A stretch of 64,000 nucleotides of DNA from Algihabitans sp965233705 (GTDB lineage: Bacteria > Pseudomonadota > Alphaproteobacteria > Kiloniellales > DSM-21159), in the NCBI GenBank assembly GCA_965233705.1, contig CBDDTF010000004.1, positions 558,001-622,000 of the forward strand, in the 5' to 3' direction. Positions 9,625 through 18,849 of the stretch are shown here, piece after piece (position 1 is the stretch's first letter; the number at the start of each line of letters is the position of its first letter). The position numbers and the translations under genes were made by a program. The notes under the pieces were generated by a model that saw only the letters and a program-made list of their open reading frames with translations, did not search any database and had not been told where the DNA came from.

Positions 9625-12600
9625 ATGTCCCGACTGCGCCGCCTGGGACTTTGTCTCCTGGTTTTGCTGCTCGCCGCGCCGGCTCTGACCGCGCCGAGCT
9701 TTGCGGCCACGCCCGAGCAGCTCGGCCTGCCCGAGACGGCCGCGGCGGCCGAGCGGCTGCAGCGCCGCCTGGCCGCCGACCTGGAGTTCGCCCAAGCCGC
9801 CGGCGCCGAGGCGCCGCGCGACCGCGCGGCCCTGCTGGCGGAGCTGCGCGGCCAGGAGGAGGTCGCGCGCCGGGAAGAGGGGCTGGAGATGCTGGCGGCC
9901 GCCGGTCTGGCCCAGCCGCAGGACTGGCTGAGCCTGGCCGGGATCTACCTGGAGCAGCGCAAGCTGGCCCAGGCCGAGGCGGCGGCCTGGCTGGCCGCCA
10001 CGCGCGGCGCCGCGCCGGAGGTCGAGACTCGCGCCCTGCTGCGACTGGCCGAGATCCTGGAGATGTCGCGCGGCGGCGGCATGACCGTGGCGTGGCTGGA
10101 GGGCCTGCCGGACGCGCTGGTGACGGGGGAGCTGGCCGAGCGGCGCGAGACCCTGAGCGACCGCTATGCGACCCGGTTCCAGCAGGTCGAGGTCGACCTG
10201 GACCGGCCGCGGCCGGAGGTCTGCCTGGTCTTCACCGGGCGGCTGGCCCAACGCCAGCCGCTGCCGCTGACCGACTACCTGGAGCTGGCGCCGGAGGTGC
10301 CGGTCGATGCCAGCCTGCGCGGCGAGCGGCTCTGCCTGAGCGGGCTGCAGCACGGCGGCGACTACCGGCTGAACCTGCGCGCGGGGTTGCTGTCGGCGCG
10401 CGGCGAGTCGCTGCCGGGGCAGGCGGAGCTGGAGGTCGCGGTCGGCGACCGCACGCCCAGCGTCGGCTTCCAGACCGGGGCCTACGTGCTGCCGGTCACC
10501 GACGATCCGCTGGTGCCGGTGACCAGCGTCAACGCCCAGGCGCTGAGCCTGAATCTCTACCGGGTCGGCGCCCGCAACCTGCTGAGCCAGTTGCGCTACG
10601 ACGATCTCGGCCGGCAGCTCAGCGGCTACGACCTGGAAGCCCTGGCCGAGCGCGAGGGCGAGGCGGTCTGGCAGGGCCGCATGGCGGTGCCGGACGGGCC
10701 GGCCAACGCCGAGCAGACCACGCTGATTCCCTTCGACGAGATCGTGCCCCGGCGCGCGCCGGGGATTTATGTGCTGACCGCCGGCGTGGCCGAGCCGGCG
10801 CGCGAGACCCAGCCCTGGACGGCGCAGGCGACCCAGTGGCTGGTCGTCTCCGACCTGGGGCTTTCGCTCTTCGAGGGGGCGGACGGCCTGAGCGTCTTCG
10901 TGCGCTCCTTCGCCGACGCGCGGCCGCTGGACTCGGTCGAGCTGCAGCTCGTCGCGCGCAACAACGAGGTGCTGGGCCGGGTCACCAGCGGCCCCGACGG
11001 CCGGGCGCGCTTCGCCGCCGGCCTGCTGCGCGGCGAGGGCGGCAACCGTCCGGCGGCGCTCTACGCGACCGGCCCGGACGGCGACTTCACCTTCATCGAC
11101 CTGGAAGGCCCGGCACTGGACCTCTCCGAGCGCGGGGTGGCCGGCCGCGCCGCGCCGGGGGCGGTCGACGCCTTCGTCACGCCCGAGCGCGGCATCTACC
11201 GCCCCGGCGAGACGGTGCGGCTGACCGTGCTGCTGCGCCGCGACAGCGGCCTGGCGCTGCCCGACGCGCCGCTGACCCTTAGCGTGCGACGTCCCGACGG
11301 GGTCGAGGCCCACCGCACCACCGGCCGCGACGACGGCCTGGGCGGCTACAGCTTCGCGGTGCCTGTGGCCGAGGCCGTGCCGACCGGCCTGTGGCGGGCG
11401 GAGGTCTACCTCGATCCCGACGGCGCGCCGGTCGGTGCGGCCGAGTTCGTGGTCGAGGACTTCGTGCCGCAGCGCCTGGAGCTGGAGCTGAGCGCCGACC
11501 GCGACCGCCTGGGCGCCGGCGAGACGGCGGCCGTCACGCTGGAGGGGCGCTGGCTGTTCGGCGCGCCGGCGGCCGACCTGCCGATCGAGGCCGAGGCGGT
11601 GGTCGACCTCGACCCGACGCCCTTCGCCGACTACGCCGACTGGACCTTCGGCCTGCCGGAGGAGGAGGTCAGCCCGCTGCGCGAGACCCTGCCGGCCGGC
11701 CGGACCGACGCGCAGGGGCGGGCCCGTGTCGAGGTCGCCCTGCCGCGCCTGCCGGACACCGCCGGTCCGCTCGCCGCCACGCTCAGCGTCAGCCTGTTCG
11801 ATGCCGGCGGCCGGCCGGTCACCCGCCGGCTCGAGCTGCCGCTGCGCCCGCGCGCCGCCGAGCTGGGCCTGAAGCCGCGCTTTTCCGAGGGCAGCGTCGA
11901 GGCCGGGCAGACGGCCGCCGTCGACCTGGTCGCGCTGGGCCCGGACGGCGGGCCGCTGGCCGGCCGCGAGGTCCGGGTCGAGTGGATCGAGGTGCAGAGC
12001 GACTGGATTCCCTACTGGCAGAACGGCACCCGCTGGCGCCGTCTGGTGCGCGAGGTGCCGCTGGCGCAAGAGACCGTGACCACCGACGCCGAGGGGCGCG
12101 CCCTGCTGCAACGCCCGCTCGAGTGGGGCGACTACAAGCTGCGGGTGGTCGACGCCGGCGGCGCGGCCACGGCGGTGCCGATCCGCGCCGGCTGGCGCGC
12201 CTCGGCCGGGCGCAGCGAGGTGCCCGACGCCCTGGAGGTGACCCCGGCGCGCGGCGCGCTGCGGGCGGGCGAGACGCTGGAGGCCTTCGTCAAGGCGCCC
12301 TTCGCCGGCCGCGCCCTGGTGACGGTGCTGCGCGACCGGGTGCTGCACAGCCAGGAGATCGACCTGCCGGCCGAGGGCACGACCGTCTCCCTGCCGGTCG
12401 CCGCCGACTGGGGGCCGGGCGCCTACCTGGCCGTCACCGCCTACCGGCCGCGCGACCCGCAGGCCGCGGGCGCCGCGACGCGGCGCGCGCCGGCCCGCGC
12501 CATGGGGGCGGCCTGGTTCACCGTCGACAAGCCGGCGCGGCGGCTCCAGGTCGAGCTGTCGCCGCCGGCCGAGATCCGGCCGCGCCGCGAGCTGAGCGTG

Positions 12601-14856
12601 CCGGTGACGGTGCGCGGCGCCGACCTCGCTGCCGGCGGGCAGCGGGCGCATCTGGTGGTGGCGGCGGTCGACGAGGGCGTGCTGCAGGTCACCGACTTCG
12701 CCACGCCCGATCCGCTCGCGCATGTCTTCGCGCAGCGGCGCCTCGGCCTCGATCTGCGCGATCTCTACGGCAAGCTGATCGACCCGGCCGACGGGCCGCG
12801 CGGCCGGCCGCGCAGCGGCGGCGGCGCGCCGGTCAACCTCGCCGGGGTGAACCTGCGCAGCACGGAGGTGGTCTCGCTGTTCAGCGGTCCGGTCAGTCTC
12901 GGTCCCGACGGCACCGCCGAGGTCGAGCTGCAGGTGCCCGACTTCAACGGCCGCCTGCGCGTCATGGCCATGGCCTGGTCGCTCGGCGGGCTGGGCGCGG
13001 CCTCGGTGCCGGTGACGGTGCGTGACCCGCTGGTCGCCGACCTGGTGCTGCCGCGCTTCCTCGCCCTCGGCGACCGGGCCGAGGCGACGCTGGAGCTGCA
13101 CAACCTCGACGGCGCCGCCGGCACCTACCGGGTCGAGGTCTCCGGCGGATCGGCGGTCGCCGCCAAGACCGCGGAGCGCCTGCGTCTGGCCGCCGGCGAG
13201 CGGACCAGCCTGCCGGTGCCGCTGACGGCGACCGGCCTGGGCGGCGAGCGGGTGCAGCTCGTGGTCACCGGCCCGGACGGCTTCGCGCTGGAGCGGGACT
13301 GGGACCTGGAGGTGCGCGCCGGCCAGCCGCTGGTCACCCGGCGCAGCCTCGACCGCCTGGAGCCGGGCGAGAGCCGGCGCCTGGACGCGGCGCTGGCCGA
13401 GGGCTTCCGGCCCGACAGCCTGGACCTGGCCGTCAGCGTCAGCGACCGGGTCGACTTCGGCGTCGCCGGCCTGCTGTCCGCCCTGCAGCGCTACCCCTAC
13501 GGCTGCGCCGAGCAGACGGTCAGCCGCGCGCTGCCGCTGGTCTACCTGCCCGAGCTGGCGGCGCAGCGCGAGGTCGCGCTCGACTGGTCGCCGGAGCGGC
13601 TGCGCCGGGCGGTGCGCGAGGCCGTGGCCTCGGTCCTGGCGCGGCAGACGCCGGCCGGCGGCTTCGGGCTGTGGACCGCGGGCGGCGGCGCCGACCTCTG
13701 GGTCTCGGCCTATGCGGCCGACTTCCTGGCGCGCGCGGCGGCGGCGGGCTTCGCCGTGCCCGTGGTGGCGCTCGATCGGGCCTACGGCTACCTGGCGGGC
13801 CAGGCTGGCGCCACTTGGAACGACGACCTGGCCGGCCGCGCCTACGCCTGGCAGGTGCTGGCCCGGGCCGGCCGGGCCGAGCCCGGCGACCTGCGCTACT
13901 TCGCCGAGCAGCAGGCGGCGGCGCTGCCGACCCCGGCCGCGCGCCTGCAGCTCGCGGCCGCGCTGGCGGCGGTGGGCGAGCGCGAGCGGGCCCGCACCCT
14001 CTTCGCCCTGGCCGAGCCCGATTGGCGGCGCGACCGCGCGGCGCTGGCGGCCTGGGACTACGGCTCGCCGCTGCGCGACGCGGCCCTGGCGGCGGCGCTG
14101 CTGGCCGAGACCGGCTTCGAGGCCGAGGCCTGGGCGGCGGCCGAGCGGGTCGCCGCGCTGGAGGCCCGCCGTCAGCGGCTGAGCACCCAGGAGCAGCTCT
14201 GGATGCTGCTGGCGGCGCGCGCGCTGACGCCGGCGGGCACCGGCGACCTGGCCCTGAGCGTGGACGGAGCGCCGGTGGAGGCGGCCGCGCCGCTGACCCT
14301 GCGGCCCGATGCGGCGGCCCTGGCCGAGGGCGTGACGCTGACCAACCGGGGCGAGGCCGGCCTGCGGGTCACCACGACCCGCGTGGGCGTGCCCGACGCG
14401 CCGCTGCCGGCGGCCAGCGAGGGGCTGACCGTCGCGCGGCGCCTGCTGGACTTCCAGGGCCGCGAGATCGACCCCGGGACGCTGGAGCAGAACGACCAGG
14501 CCGTGGTGGTGCTGACCGGCCGGGTGACGGACGGCCGCGCCCATCAGGCCCTGGTGGTCGACCTGCTGCCGGCCGGCGTCGAGCTGGAGTCCGTGCTGGC
14601 CGGGCGCGGCACGGCGAACGACGGCTTCGGCTTCCTGCCGGAGCTGACGGCGCCGCTCTACGAGGCGCGGCGCGACGACCGCTATGTCGCGGCGCTGGAC
14701 CTGGCGCCGGAGGGGCGCTTCGTCCTGGCCTATGTGGTGCGGGCGGTGACGCCGGGCGACTTCGTGCTGCCGGCGCCCTTCGTCGAGGACATGTACGCGC
14801 CGGAGGTCTACGCCCGCGGCAGCCTGGGCCGCCTGACGGTCTCGCGGCGGCGCTGA
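9625..14856 (+). CDS. Bacterial alpha-2-macroglobulin family protein (YfhM-like)
   Basis: 1743 residues with a Sec signal (LCLLVLLLAAPALTAPSFA). It has an N-terminal helical/MG region, then repeated MG beta-sandwich domains (GIYRPGETVRLTVLLRRD near residue 530 is the hallmark 'PGE' motif), a bait-region stretch and a thioester domain. The thioester motif is intact: YPYGCAEQT, with Cys1294 and Gln1297. The protein should trap invading proteases in the periplasm by covalent capture. It is co-directional with pbpC 16 nt downstream, the classical colonisation-factor pair (defence plus cell-wall repair). It is not a lipoprotein: there is no lipobox Cys in the signal. Confidence 0.94.
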   Translation: MSRLRRLGLCLLVLLLAAPALTAPSFAATPEQLGLPETAAAAERLQRRLAADLEFAQAAGAEAPRDRAALLAELRGQEEVARREEGLEMLAAAGLAQPQDWLSLAGIYLEQRKLAQAEAAAWLAATRGAAPEVETRALLRLAEILEMSRGGGMTVAWLEGLPDALVTGELAERRETLSDRYATRFQQVEVDLDRPRPEVCLVFTGRLAQRQPLPLTDYLELAPEVPVDASLRGERLCLSGLQHGGDYRLNLRAGLLSARGESLPGQAELEVAVGDRTPSVGFQTGAYVLPVTDDPLVPVTSVNAQALSLNLYRVGARNLLSQLRYDDLGRQLSGYDLEALAEREGEAVWQGRMAVPDGPANAEQTTLIPFDEIVPRRAPGIYVLTAGVAEPARETQPWTAQATQWLVVSDLGLSLFEGADGLSVFVRSFADARPLDSVELQLVARNNEVLGRVTSGPDGRARFAAGLLRGEGGNRPAALYATGPDGDFTFIDLEGPALDLSERGVAGRAAPGAVDAFVTPERGIYRPGETVRLTVLLRRDSGLALPDAPLTLSVRRPDGVEAHRTTGRDDGLGGYSFAVPVAEAVPTGLWRAEVYLDPDGAPVGAAEFVVEDFVPQRLELELSADRDRLGAGETAAVTLEGRWLFGAPAADLPIEAEAVVDLDPTPFADYADWTFGLPEEEVSPLRETLPAGRTDAQGRARVEVALPRLPDTAGPLAATLSVSLFDAGGRPVTRRLELPLRPRAAELGLKPRFSEGSVEAGQTAAVDLVALGPDGGPLAGREVRVEWIEVQSDWIPYWQNGTRWRRLVREVPLAQETVTTDAEGRALLQRPLEWGDYKLRVVDAGGAATAVPIRAGWRASAGRSEVPDALEVTPARGALRAGETLEAFVKAPFAGRALVTVLRDRVLHSQEIDLPAEGTTVSLPVAADWGPGAYLAVTAYRPRDPQAAGAATRRAPARAMGAAWFTVDKPARRLQVELSPPAEIRPRRELSVPVTVRGADLAAGGQRAHLVVAAVDEGVLQVTDFATPDPLAHVFAQRRLGLDLRDLYGKLIDPADGPRGRPRSGGGAPVNLAGVNLRSTEVVSLFSGPVSLGPDGTAEVELQVPDFNGRLRVMAMAWSLGGLGAASVPVTVRDPLVADLVLPRFLALGDRAEATLELHNLDGAAGTYRVEVSGGSAVAAKTAERLRLAAGERTSLPVPLTATGLGGERVQLVVTGPDGFALERDWDLEVRAGQPLVTRRSLDRLEPGESRRLDAALAEGFRPDSLDLAVSVSDRVDFGVAGLLSALQRYPYGCAEQTVSRALPLVYLPELAAQREVALDWSPERLRRAVREAVASVLARQTPAGGFGLWTAGGGADLWVSAYAADFLARAAAAGFAVPVVALDRAYGYLAGQAGATWNDDLAGRAYAWQVLARAGRAEPGDLRYFAEQQAAALPTPAARLQLAAALAAVGERERARTLFALAEPDWRRDRAALAAWDYGSPLRDAALAAALLAETGFEAEAWAAAERVAALEARRQRLSTQEQLWMLLAARALTPAGTGDLALSVDGAPVEAAAPLTLRPDAAALAEGVTLTNRGEAGLRVTTTRVGVPDAPLPAASEGLTVARRLLDFQGREIDPGTLEQNDQAVVVLTGRVTDGRAHQALVVDLLPAGVELESVLAGRGTANDGFGFLPELTAPLYEARRDDRYVAALDLAPEGRFVLAYVVRAVTPGDFVLPAPFVEDMYAPEVYARGSLGRLTVSRRR

Positions 14857-14872
14857 GCCGGGCGCGGCGGCG

Positions 14873-17050
14873 ATGCGGCACGGGCGCGGTCTCTGCCTGC
14901 TGGTCTCGGCGGTCCTGCTGCTGGTCGCCGGGGGACGGGTCGGGCTGCTCCAGCTCGACCGCGCCTTCCCGCCGGACCTGAGCCGGGCCGCCGCCACCTC
15001 GACGCTGGTCGCCGGCGCCGAGGGCGAGGTGCTGCGGGTCTTCGCCACGCCCGACGAGAAGATCCGCCTCGGCCCGCCGGGCGACGGGGCGGCGGGGCTT
15101 GCCGCAGGGCGCAGCTCGGCGGGGCCGCTCTCGGGGGGAGCGCTCCCGGGGGGGGCGCTCTCGGAGGTCGACCCGCTGTTCCTGAAGCTCCTGGTGGCGG
15201 TGGAGGACAAGCGCTTCTGGCGGCACGGCGGCGTCGACCCGCTGGCCGTGCTGCGCGCCGCGGCCCAGGCGGTGCGGCACGGGCGCATCGTCTCCGGCGC
15301 CTCGACCCTGACCATGCAGGTCGCGCGCCTGCTGGAGCCGCGGCCGCGCCGCCTGCGCGCCAAGCTGATCGAGGCCTTTCGCGCGTGGCAGCTCGAACGC
15401 CGCTTCTCCAAGCGCGAGATCCTGGACCTCTACCTCACCCTGGCGCCCTACGGTGGCCGGATCGAGGGGGTGCGGGCGGCCAGCCTGACCTGGTTCGGCA
15501 AGCCACCGGGCCGCCTGAGCCCGGCCGAGGCGGCGCTGCTGGTGGCCCTGCCCCAGGCGCCGGAGCGGCTGCGCCCCGACCGCTTCCCGGCGGCCGCGCA
15601 GGCGGCCCGGGCCAAGGTGCTGGCGCGCGGCGTCGCCCGCAACCTGCTGACGCCCGCGCAGGCGCAGCGCGCCGGCGCGGCGCAGCCGCCCCGGCGCCAG
15701 CGCCCCTTTCCGCTGCTGGCGCCGCACCTGGCGCGCCGTCTGCTCGGGCAGACGCCCCAGGGCGCCGCCGGAGAGGGGGCGTTGACCACCACGCTGGACG
15801 CCGGCCTGCAACGCCGCGCCACGGCGCTGGCCCGCCAGGCGGCGGCGCGGCTGCACCCGCGCGCCGGCGCGGCCGTGCTGGTGGTCGAGCGGGCCGGCCG
15901 CGCGGTGCGCGCCTACGTCGGCGCGCCGGACTTCCTGGCCGCCGCGCGGCAGGGGCAGGTGGACATGGTGACCGCCGCCCGCTCGCCGGGCTCGACCCTG
16001 AAGCCGCTGATCTACGGCCTGGCCTTCGAGCTGGGCCTGGCCCATCCCGAAACCCTGGTGGTCGACGCCCCGACCCGGTTCGGCCCCTATCGGCCGCAGA
16101 ACTTCGACGGCCGCTTCCATGGCGAGCTGAGCCTGCGGCGCGCGCTGCAGCTTTCCCTCAACATCCCGACGGTGAAGCTGATGCAGCGCGTCGGCCCGGC
16201 GGTCTTCGTCGCGCGCCTGGAGCAGCAGGGGCTCACGCTGGACTTCGCCGGCGGCGCGGCGGCCCAGGGCTGGCCGGGCCTGGCCATCGCGCTGGGCGGC
16301 GCCGCGCTGTCGCTGGAAGAGCTGACGCGGCTCTACGGCGCCCTGGCCGAGGAGGGGCAGGCGGCGCCGCTGCGCTATCTGGCGGCGACGGCGCCGGCGG
16401 CGCGCGAGGTCGCGCCGCTGCTGGGACCGCGCGCCCGCGCGCAGGTGGCCGAGATCCTGCGCGGCGCGCCCCGACCGGCCAGCGCCCTGGGGCGCGGCGG
16501 GATCGCTTTCAAGACCGGCACTTCCTACGGCTTCCGCGACGCCTGGGCCCTCGGTTTCGACGCGGAGCATCTGGTCGGCGTCTGGCTCGGCCGGCCGGAC
16601 GGCACGCCGCTGCCCGAGGCCAGCGGCATGGCGACGGCCGCGCCGCTGCTGTTCCAGGTCTTCGACCTGCTGCCCGCCGCGCCGCTGGCGCCGCGCCCGC
16701 CGGAGCGCGCGCCGGCCGGCCTGGCGCGCCTCGGCCCGCAGGGGGCGGCCGCGGCCGAGCCGGCGCCCGAGATCCGCTTTCCCGACGCCGGGTTGCGGCT
16801 GCGTCTGGATGCGCTGCCGCCGGTCCTGGCGCTGGAGGCGAGCGGCGGGCGCCGGCCGCTGACCTGGCTGGTCGACGGCGTGCCGGTGCCGCTCGACTCG
16901 CTCGGCCGAAAGGGGCTGTGGCGCCCGCGCGGGGCCGGCTTCGCGGAGATCGTGGTGGTCGACGCCGTGGGCCGCCGCGACGCGGTGCGCGTCCGCCTGA
17001 GCGAGGGGCGGTCGGACGGCCTGCCGGTGGGCCGCCTCAACCCCCGATAG
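14873..17050 (+). CDS. pbpC: Penicillin-binding protein 1C
   Basis: 725 residues. One N-terminal membrane anchor (GLCLLVSAVLLLVAGG) is followed by a GT51 transglycosylase with VEDKRFWRHGGVDP (catalytic Glu111) and SGASTLTMQVARLL. The transpeptidase has SPGSTLKPLIYG (Ser374, Lys377), SLN and KTGTS. A C-terminal BiPBP_C domain follows. It polymerises peptidoglycan on the periplasmic face. Gene order A2M-pbpC is conserved widely. A 15-nt repeat array inserts a GGALS/GGALP loop between the anchor and the GT51 domain (residues ~83-98). Confidence 0.95.
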   Translation: MRHGRGLCLLVSAVLLLVAGGRVGLLQLDRAFPPDLSRAAATSTLVAGAEGEVLRVFATPDEKIRLGPPGDGAAGLAAGRSSAGPLSGGALPGGALSEVDPLFLKLLVAVEDKRFWRHGGVDPLAVLRAAAQAVRHGRIVSGASTLTMQVARLLEPRPRRLRAKLIEAFRAWQLERRFSKREILDLYLTLAPYGGRIEGVRAASLTWFGKPPGRLSPAEAALLVALPQAPERLRPDRFPAAAQAARAKVLARGVARNLLTPAQAQRAGAAQPPRRQRPFPLLAPHLARRLLGQTPQGAAGEGALTTTLDAGLQRRATALARQAAARLHPRAGAAVLVVERAGRAVRAYVGAPDFLAAARQGQVDMVTAARSPGSTLKPLIYGLAFELGLAHPETLVVDAPTRFGPYRPQNFDGRFHGELSLRRALQLSLNIPTVKLMQRVGPAVFVARLEQQGLTLDFAGGAAAQGWPGLAIALGGAALSLEELTRLYGALAEEGQAAPLRYLAATAPAAREVAPLLGPRARAQVAEILRGAPRPASALGRGGIAFKTGTSYGFRDAWALGFDAEHLVGVWLGRPDGTPLPEASGMATAAPLLFQVFDLLPAAPLAPRPPERAPAGLARLGPQGAAAAEPAPEIRFPDAGLRLRLDALPPVLALEASGGRRPLTWLVDGVPVPLDSLGRKGLWRPRGAGFAEIVVVDAVGRRDAVRVRLSEGRSDGLPVGRLNPR
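15120..15166. repeat. 15-nt tandem repeat in pbpC
   Basis: gctc recurs at 15127, 15142 and 15157 within a G-rich 15-nt unit. It encodes GPLSGGALPGGALS just before the transglycosylase domain, a loop that normal PBP1C proteins lack at this length as far as I can judge. Confidence 0.8.
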
Positions 17051-17102
17051 GAGGCGCTGCCACCGTGGGGACGCGCCGCGGCGCGGCCGCCGGGCGGGCG
17101 GC

Positions 17103-17426
17103 TCAGGCCGTGCCGCCGGGCGTGCGGGCCACCCGGTCGCTCGCCTCCATGGCCGTCTCGACGAGCTGCTTGGCAAGGCTCTGGGCCGCGCCCTTGGGCG
17201 CCTTGACCATCTCCGCGCGGATCGCCATGGCCATGGCCAGCGCCTGCAGCACGTCGCCGTCGCTGACGTCGCCGCGGTTGCCGATGGCCTGGGTCAGGCC
17301 CTCCAGCAGGGCGCCGACCAGGTGCGCGACCTCCTGCTCCGAGACCGTCTGAGGGTGCAGCGGGAAGTCGAAGTGCAGCGTCTCGCCGCTGCGGGTCGTG
17401 GCGGTGTAGGCGAGGGTGTCGGCCAT
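17103..17426 (-). CDS. Small conserved hypothetical protein
   Basis: 107 residues, no signal or membrane segment. The first third is beta-like (TLAYTATTRSGETLHFDFPLHPQTVS), the rest helical (EQEVAHLVGALLEGLTQAIG; LQALAMAMAIRAEMV). I do not recognise a named family. It lies tail-to-tail with pbpC and diverges from the photolyase-like gene with 38 nt between starts. Confidence 0.75.
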   Translation of the reverse strand: MADTLAYTATTRSGETLHFDFPLHPQTVSEQEVAHLVGALLEGLTQAIGNRGDVSDGDVLQALAMAMAIRAEMVKAPKGAAQSLAKQLVETAMEASDRVARTPGGTA

Positions 17427-17464
17427 GGTCTTGTCATTCCTCCGATCGCTCTATCTGGTCCGCC

Positions 17465-18364
17465 ATGGCACATGGACCCTCGGACGCAGAGGACAAGGCG
17501 GCGCCAGCCGACGGCCCCGGCGACGGCCCCGGCGACGGGCCCGGGGACGCGCCTGCGGACGGGCCGGTATCGCGCGCCTTCGCCGACCGCGCCGCGCTCG
17601 CCGCCTATCTCGCGGAGAGCTTTCCGGCCGCCGCCGCGCGCGACCCACGGGTTTCGGCCACGCCGGGCGGCCGGGCCGCCGCCGAGGCGCGGCTGGCGGC
17701 GCTCGATCCGCGGGCCTACGCGCGCAGCCGCAATCACCTGGACGGCGCGGTCAGCCGCCTGTCGCCCTACATCCGCCACGGCGTGATCTCCCTGGCCGAG
17801 GTGCGCGACCGCGTGATCGCCCAGCTCGACTCGCCCGGCGCAGCCTACAAGTTCGTTTTCGAGCTGGCCTGGCGCGACTACTGGCAGCGGGTCTACGCCG
17901 AGATCGGAGCCGGGGTCTGGCAGGACCGCGAGCCCATCAAGACCGGCTGGCCGGCCGAGACCTATGCGCCGGAGCTGCCCGCCGACGTCGCGGCCGGGGA
18001 GACCGGGCTGGTGTGCGTCGACTCCTTCGTCGCGGAGCTGGTCGAGACCGGCTACCTGCACAACCGCGCCCGCCTGTACCTCGCCGCCTACGTCGTGCAC
18101 TGGCGCCGCGTCGCCTGGCAGGCGGGGGCGGCCTGGTTCCTGGTCCATCTGCTCGACGGCGACCCGGCCAGCAACAACCTCTCCTGGCAGTGGGTGGCGA
18201 GCAGCTTCGGCGGCAAGCCCTACATCTGGAACCGCGAGAATCTGGAAAAGAACAGCGACGGCCGCTTCTGCCAGGTCTGCCCCCAGGCCGGGCGCTGCCC
18301 CTTCGAGGGCAGCTACGACGCGCTGGCGGCGGAGCTGTTTCCCTGGCGGGGCGAGCCGGCATGA
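17465..18364 (+). CDS. FAD-binding photolyase/cryptochrome C-terminal domain protein
   Basis: 299 residues. It contains only the FAD half of a photolyase: ARSRNHLDGAVSRLSPYIRHGVIS, ELAWRDYWQRVYAEIG, ETGYLHNRARLYLAAYVVHWRRV and LDGDPASNNLSWQWVASSFGGKPYIWNRENL are the flavin- and lesion-pocket signatures. Three or four Cys near the end (CQVCPQAGRCPF) could hold a metal or Fe-S site; this is inference. The usual N-terminal alpha/beta antenna domain is absent here and a candidate for it is the next gene, which overlaps by ATGA. The N-terminus carries a GDGP tetrapeptide array (12-nt repeat, 17510-17569). Repair activity is unproven. Confidence 0.85.
   Translation: MAHGPSDAEDKAAPADGPGDGPGDGPGDAPADGPVSRAFADRAALAAYLAESFPAAAARDPRVSATPGGRAAAEARLAALDPRAYARSRNHLDGAVSRLSPYIRHGVISLAEVRDRVIAQLDSPGAAYKFVFELAWRDYWQRVYAEIGAGVWQDREPIKTGWPAETYAPELPADVAAGETGLVCVDSFVAELVETGYLHNRARLYLAAYVVHWRRVAWQAGAAWFLVHLLDGDPASNNLSWQWVASSFGGKPYIWNRENLEKNSDGRFCQVCPQAGRCPFEGSYDALAAELFPWRGEPA
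17510..17569. repeat. 12-nt tandem repeat encoding GDGP
   Basis: gac recurs at 17510, 17522, 17534, 17546 and 17558, an exact 12-nt period over five copies. It encodes ADGPGDGPGDGPGDAPADGP, a disordered extension before the FAD domain begins near residue 35. Confidence 0.9.
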
Positions 18365-18813
18365 CGGACGCGCCCGGCGAGACGCTGATCTGGCTGCACG
18401 ACGACGCGCTCGGCCCGGGCCAGCCGGTGGTGCGCGCCTATCCCGGGGCGCCGCGCGTCTACGTCTTCGACCCGGCGGTGATCGAGGCGCGGCGCTACGG
18501 CGTGAAGCGCCTGACCTTCCTGGCCGAATGCGCGCTCGAGCTGGGCAGCCGGCTGCGCCGGGGCGAGACGGTCGCGCAGGTGCTGGCCGCCGCCGCCGAG
18601 ACGGGGTGTCGCCGGGTGGCGACCCTGGCGACGCCCTGTCCGCAGCTCACGGAGCTGACCGCGCGGCTGGCCGGTGCGATCGCGGTGGAGCGGCTGGCCC
18701 CCGATCCCTTCGTCGTGCCTCCGGACGCGCCGGATCTGCGGCGCTTCACCCGCTACTGGAAAACGGTCGAGGCGCGCGCCTTCCGGCCGACGGCGCGGCA
18801 GGGGCGCTCTTGA
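18361..18813 (+). CDS. Photolyase alpha/beta antenna-domain-like protein (separate gene)
   Basis: 150 residues. ETLIWLHDDALGPGQPVVRAYPGAPRVYVFDPAVIEARRYGVKRLTFLAECALELGSRLRRG is reminiscent of the 'WxRxDLRxxDNxAL…FlxesLxxLdxxLrxxG' layout of the photolyase N-terminal domain, followed by TVAQVLAAAAETGCRRVATL and a short C-terminal tail. It starts with ATG overlapping the stop of the FAD-domain gene (ATGA), indicating translational coupling. The two probably form a complex that reconstitutes a photolyase fold from parts in swapped order. Assignment rests on pattern and context, not on an alignment. Confidence 0.6.
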   Translation: MTDAPGETLIWLHDDALGPGQPVVRAYPGAPRVYVFDPAVIEARRYGVKRLTFLAECALELGSRLRRGETVAQVLAAAAETGCRRVATLATPCPQLTELTARLAGAIAVERLAPDPFVVPPDAPDLRRFTRYWKTVEARAFRPTARQGRS

Positions 18814-18849
18814 GGCGCGCGCCTGCCCTTGCGTGCTTGGCCGTGAGAG

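Noticed and set aside
9247..15411. A 2054-codon open frame antisense to the alpha-2-macroglobulin gene
   Set aside because: Its composition (Gln/Arg/Gly/His/Ala runs) is what the complement of GC-biased codons gives. The plus-strand genes there have intact, ordered domains. The same applies to long antisense frames at 2829-4892, 27569-32626 and 55650-58844.
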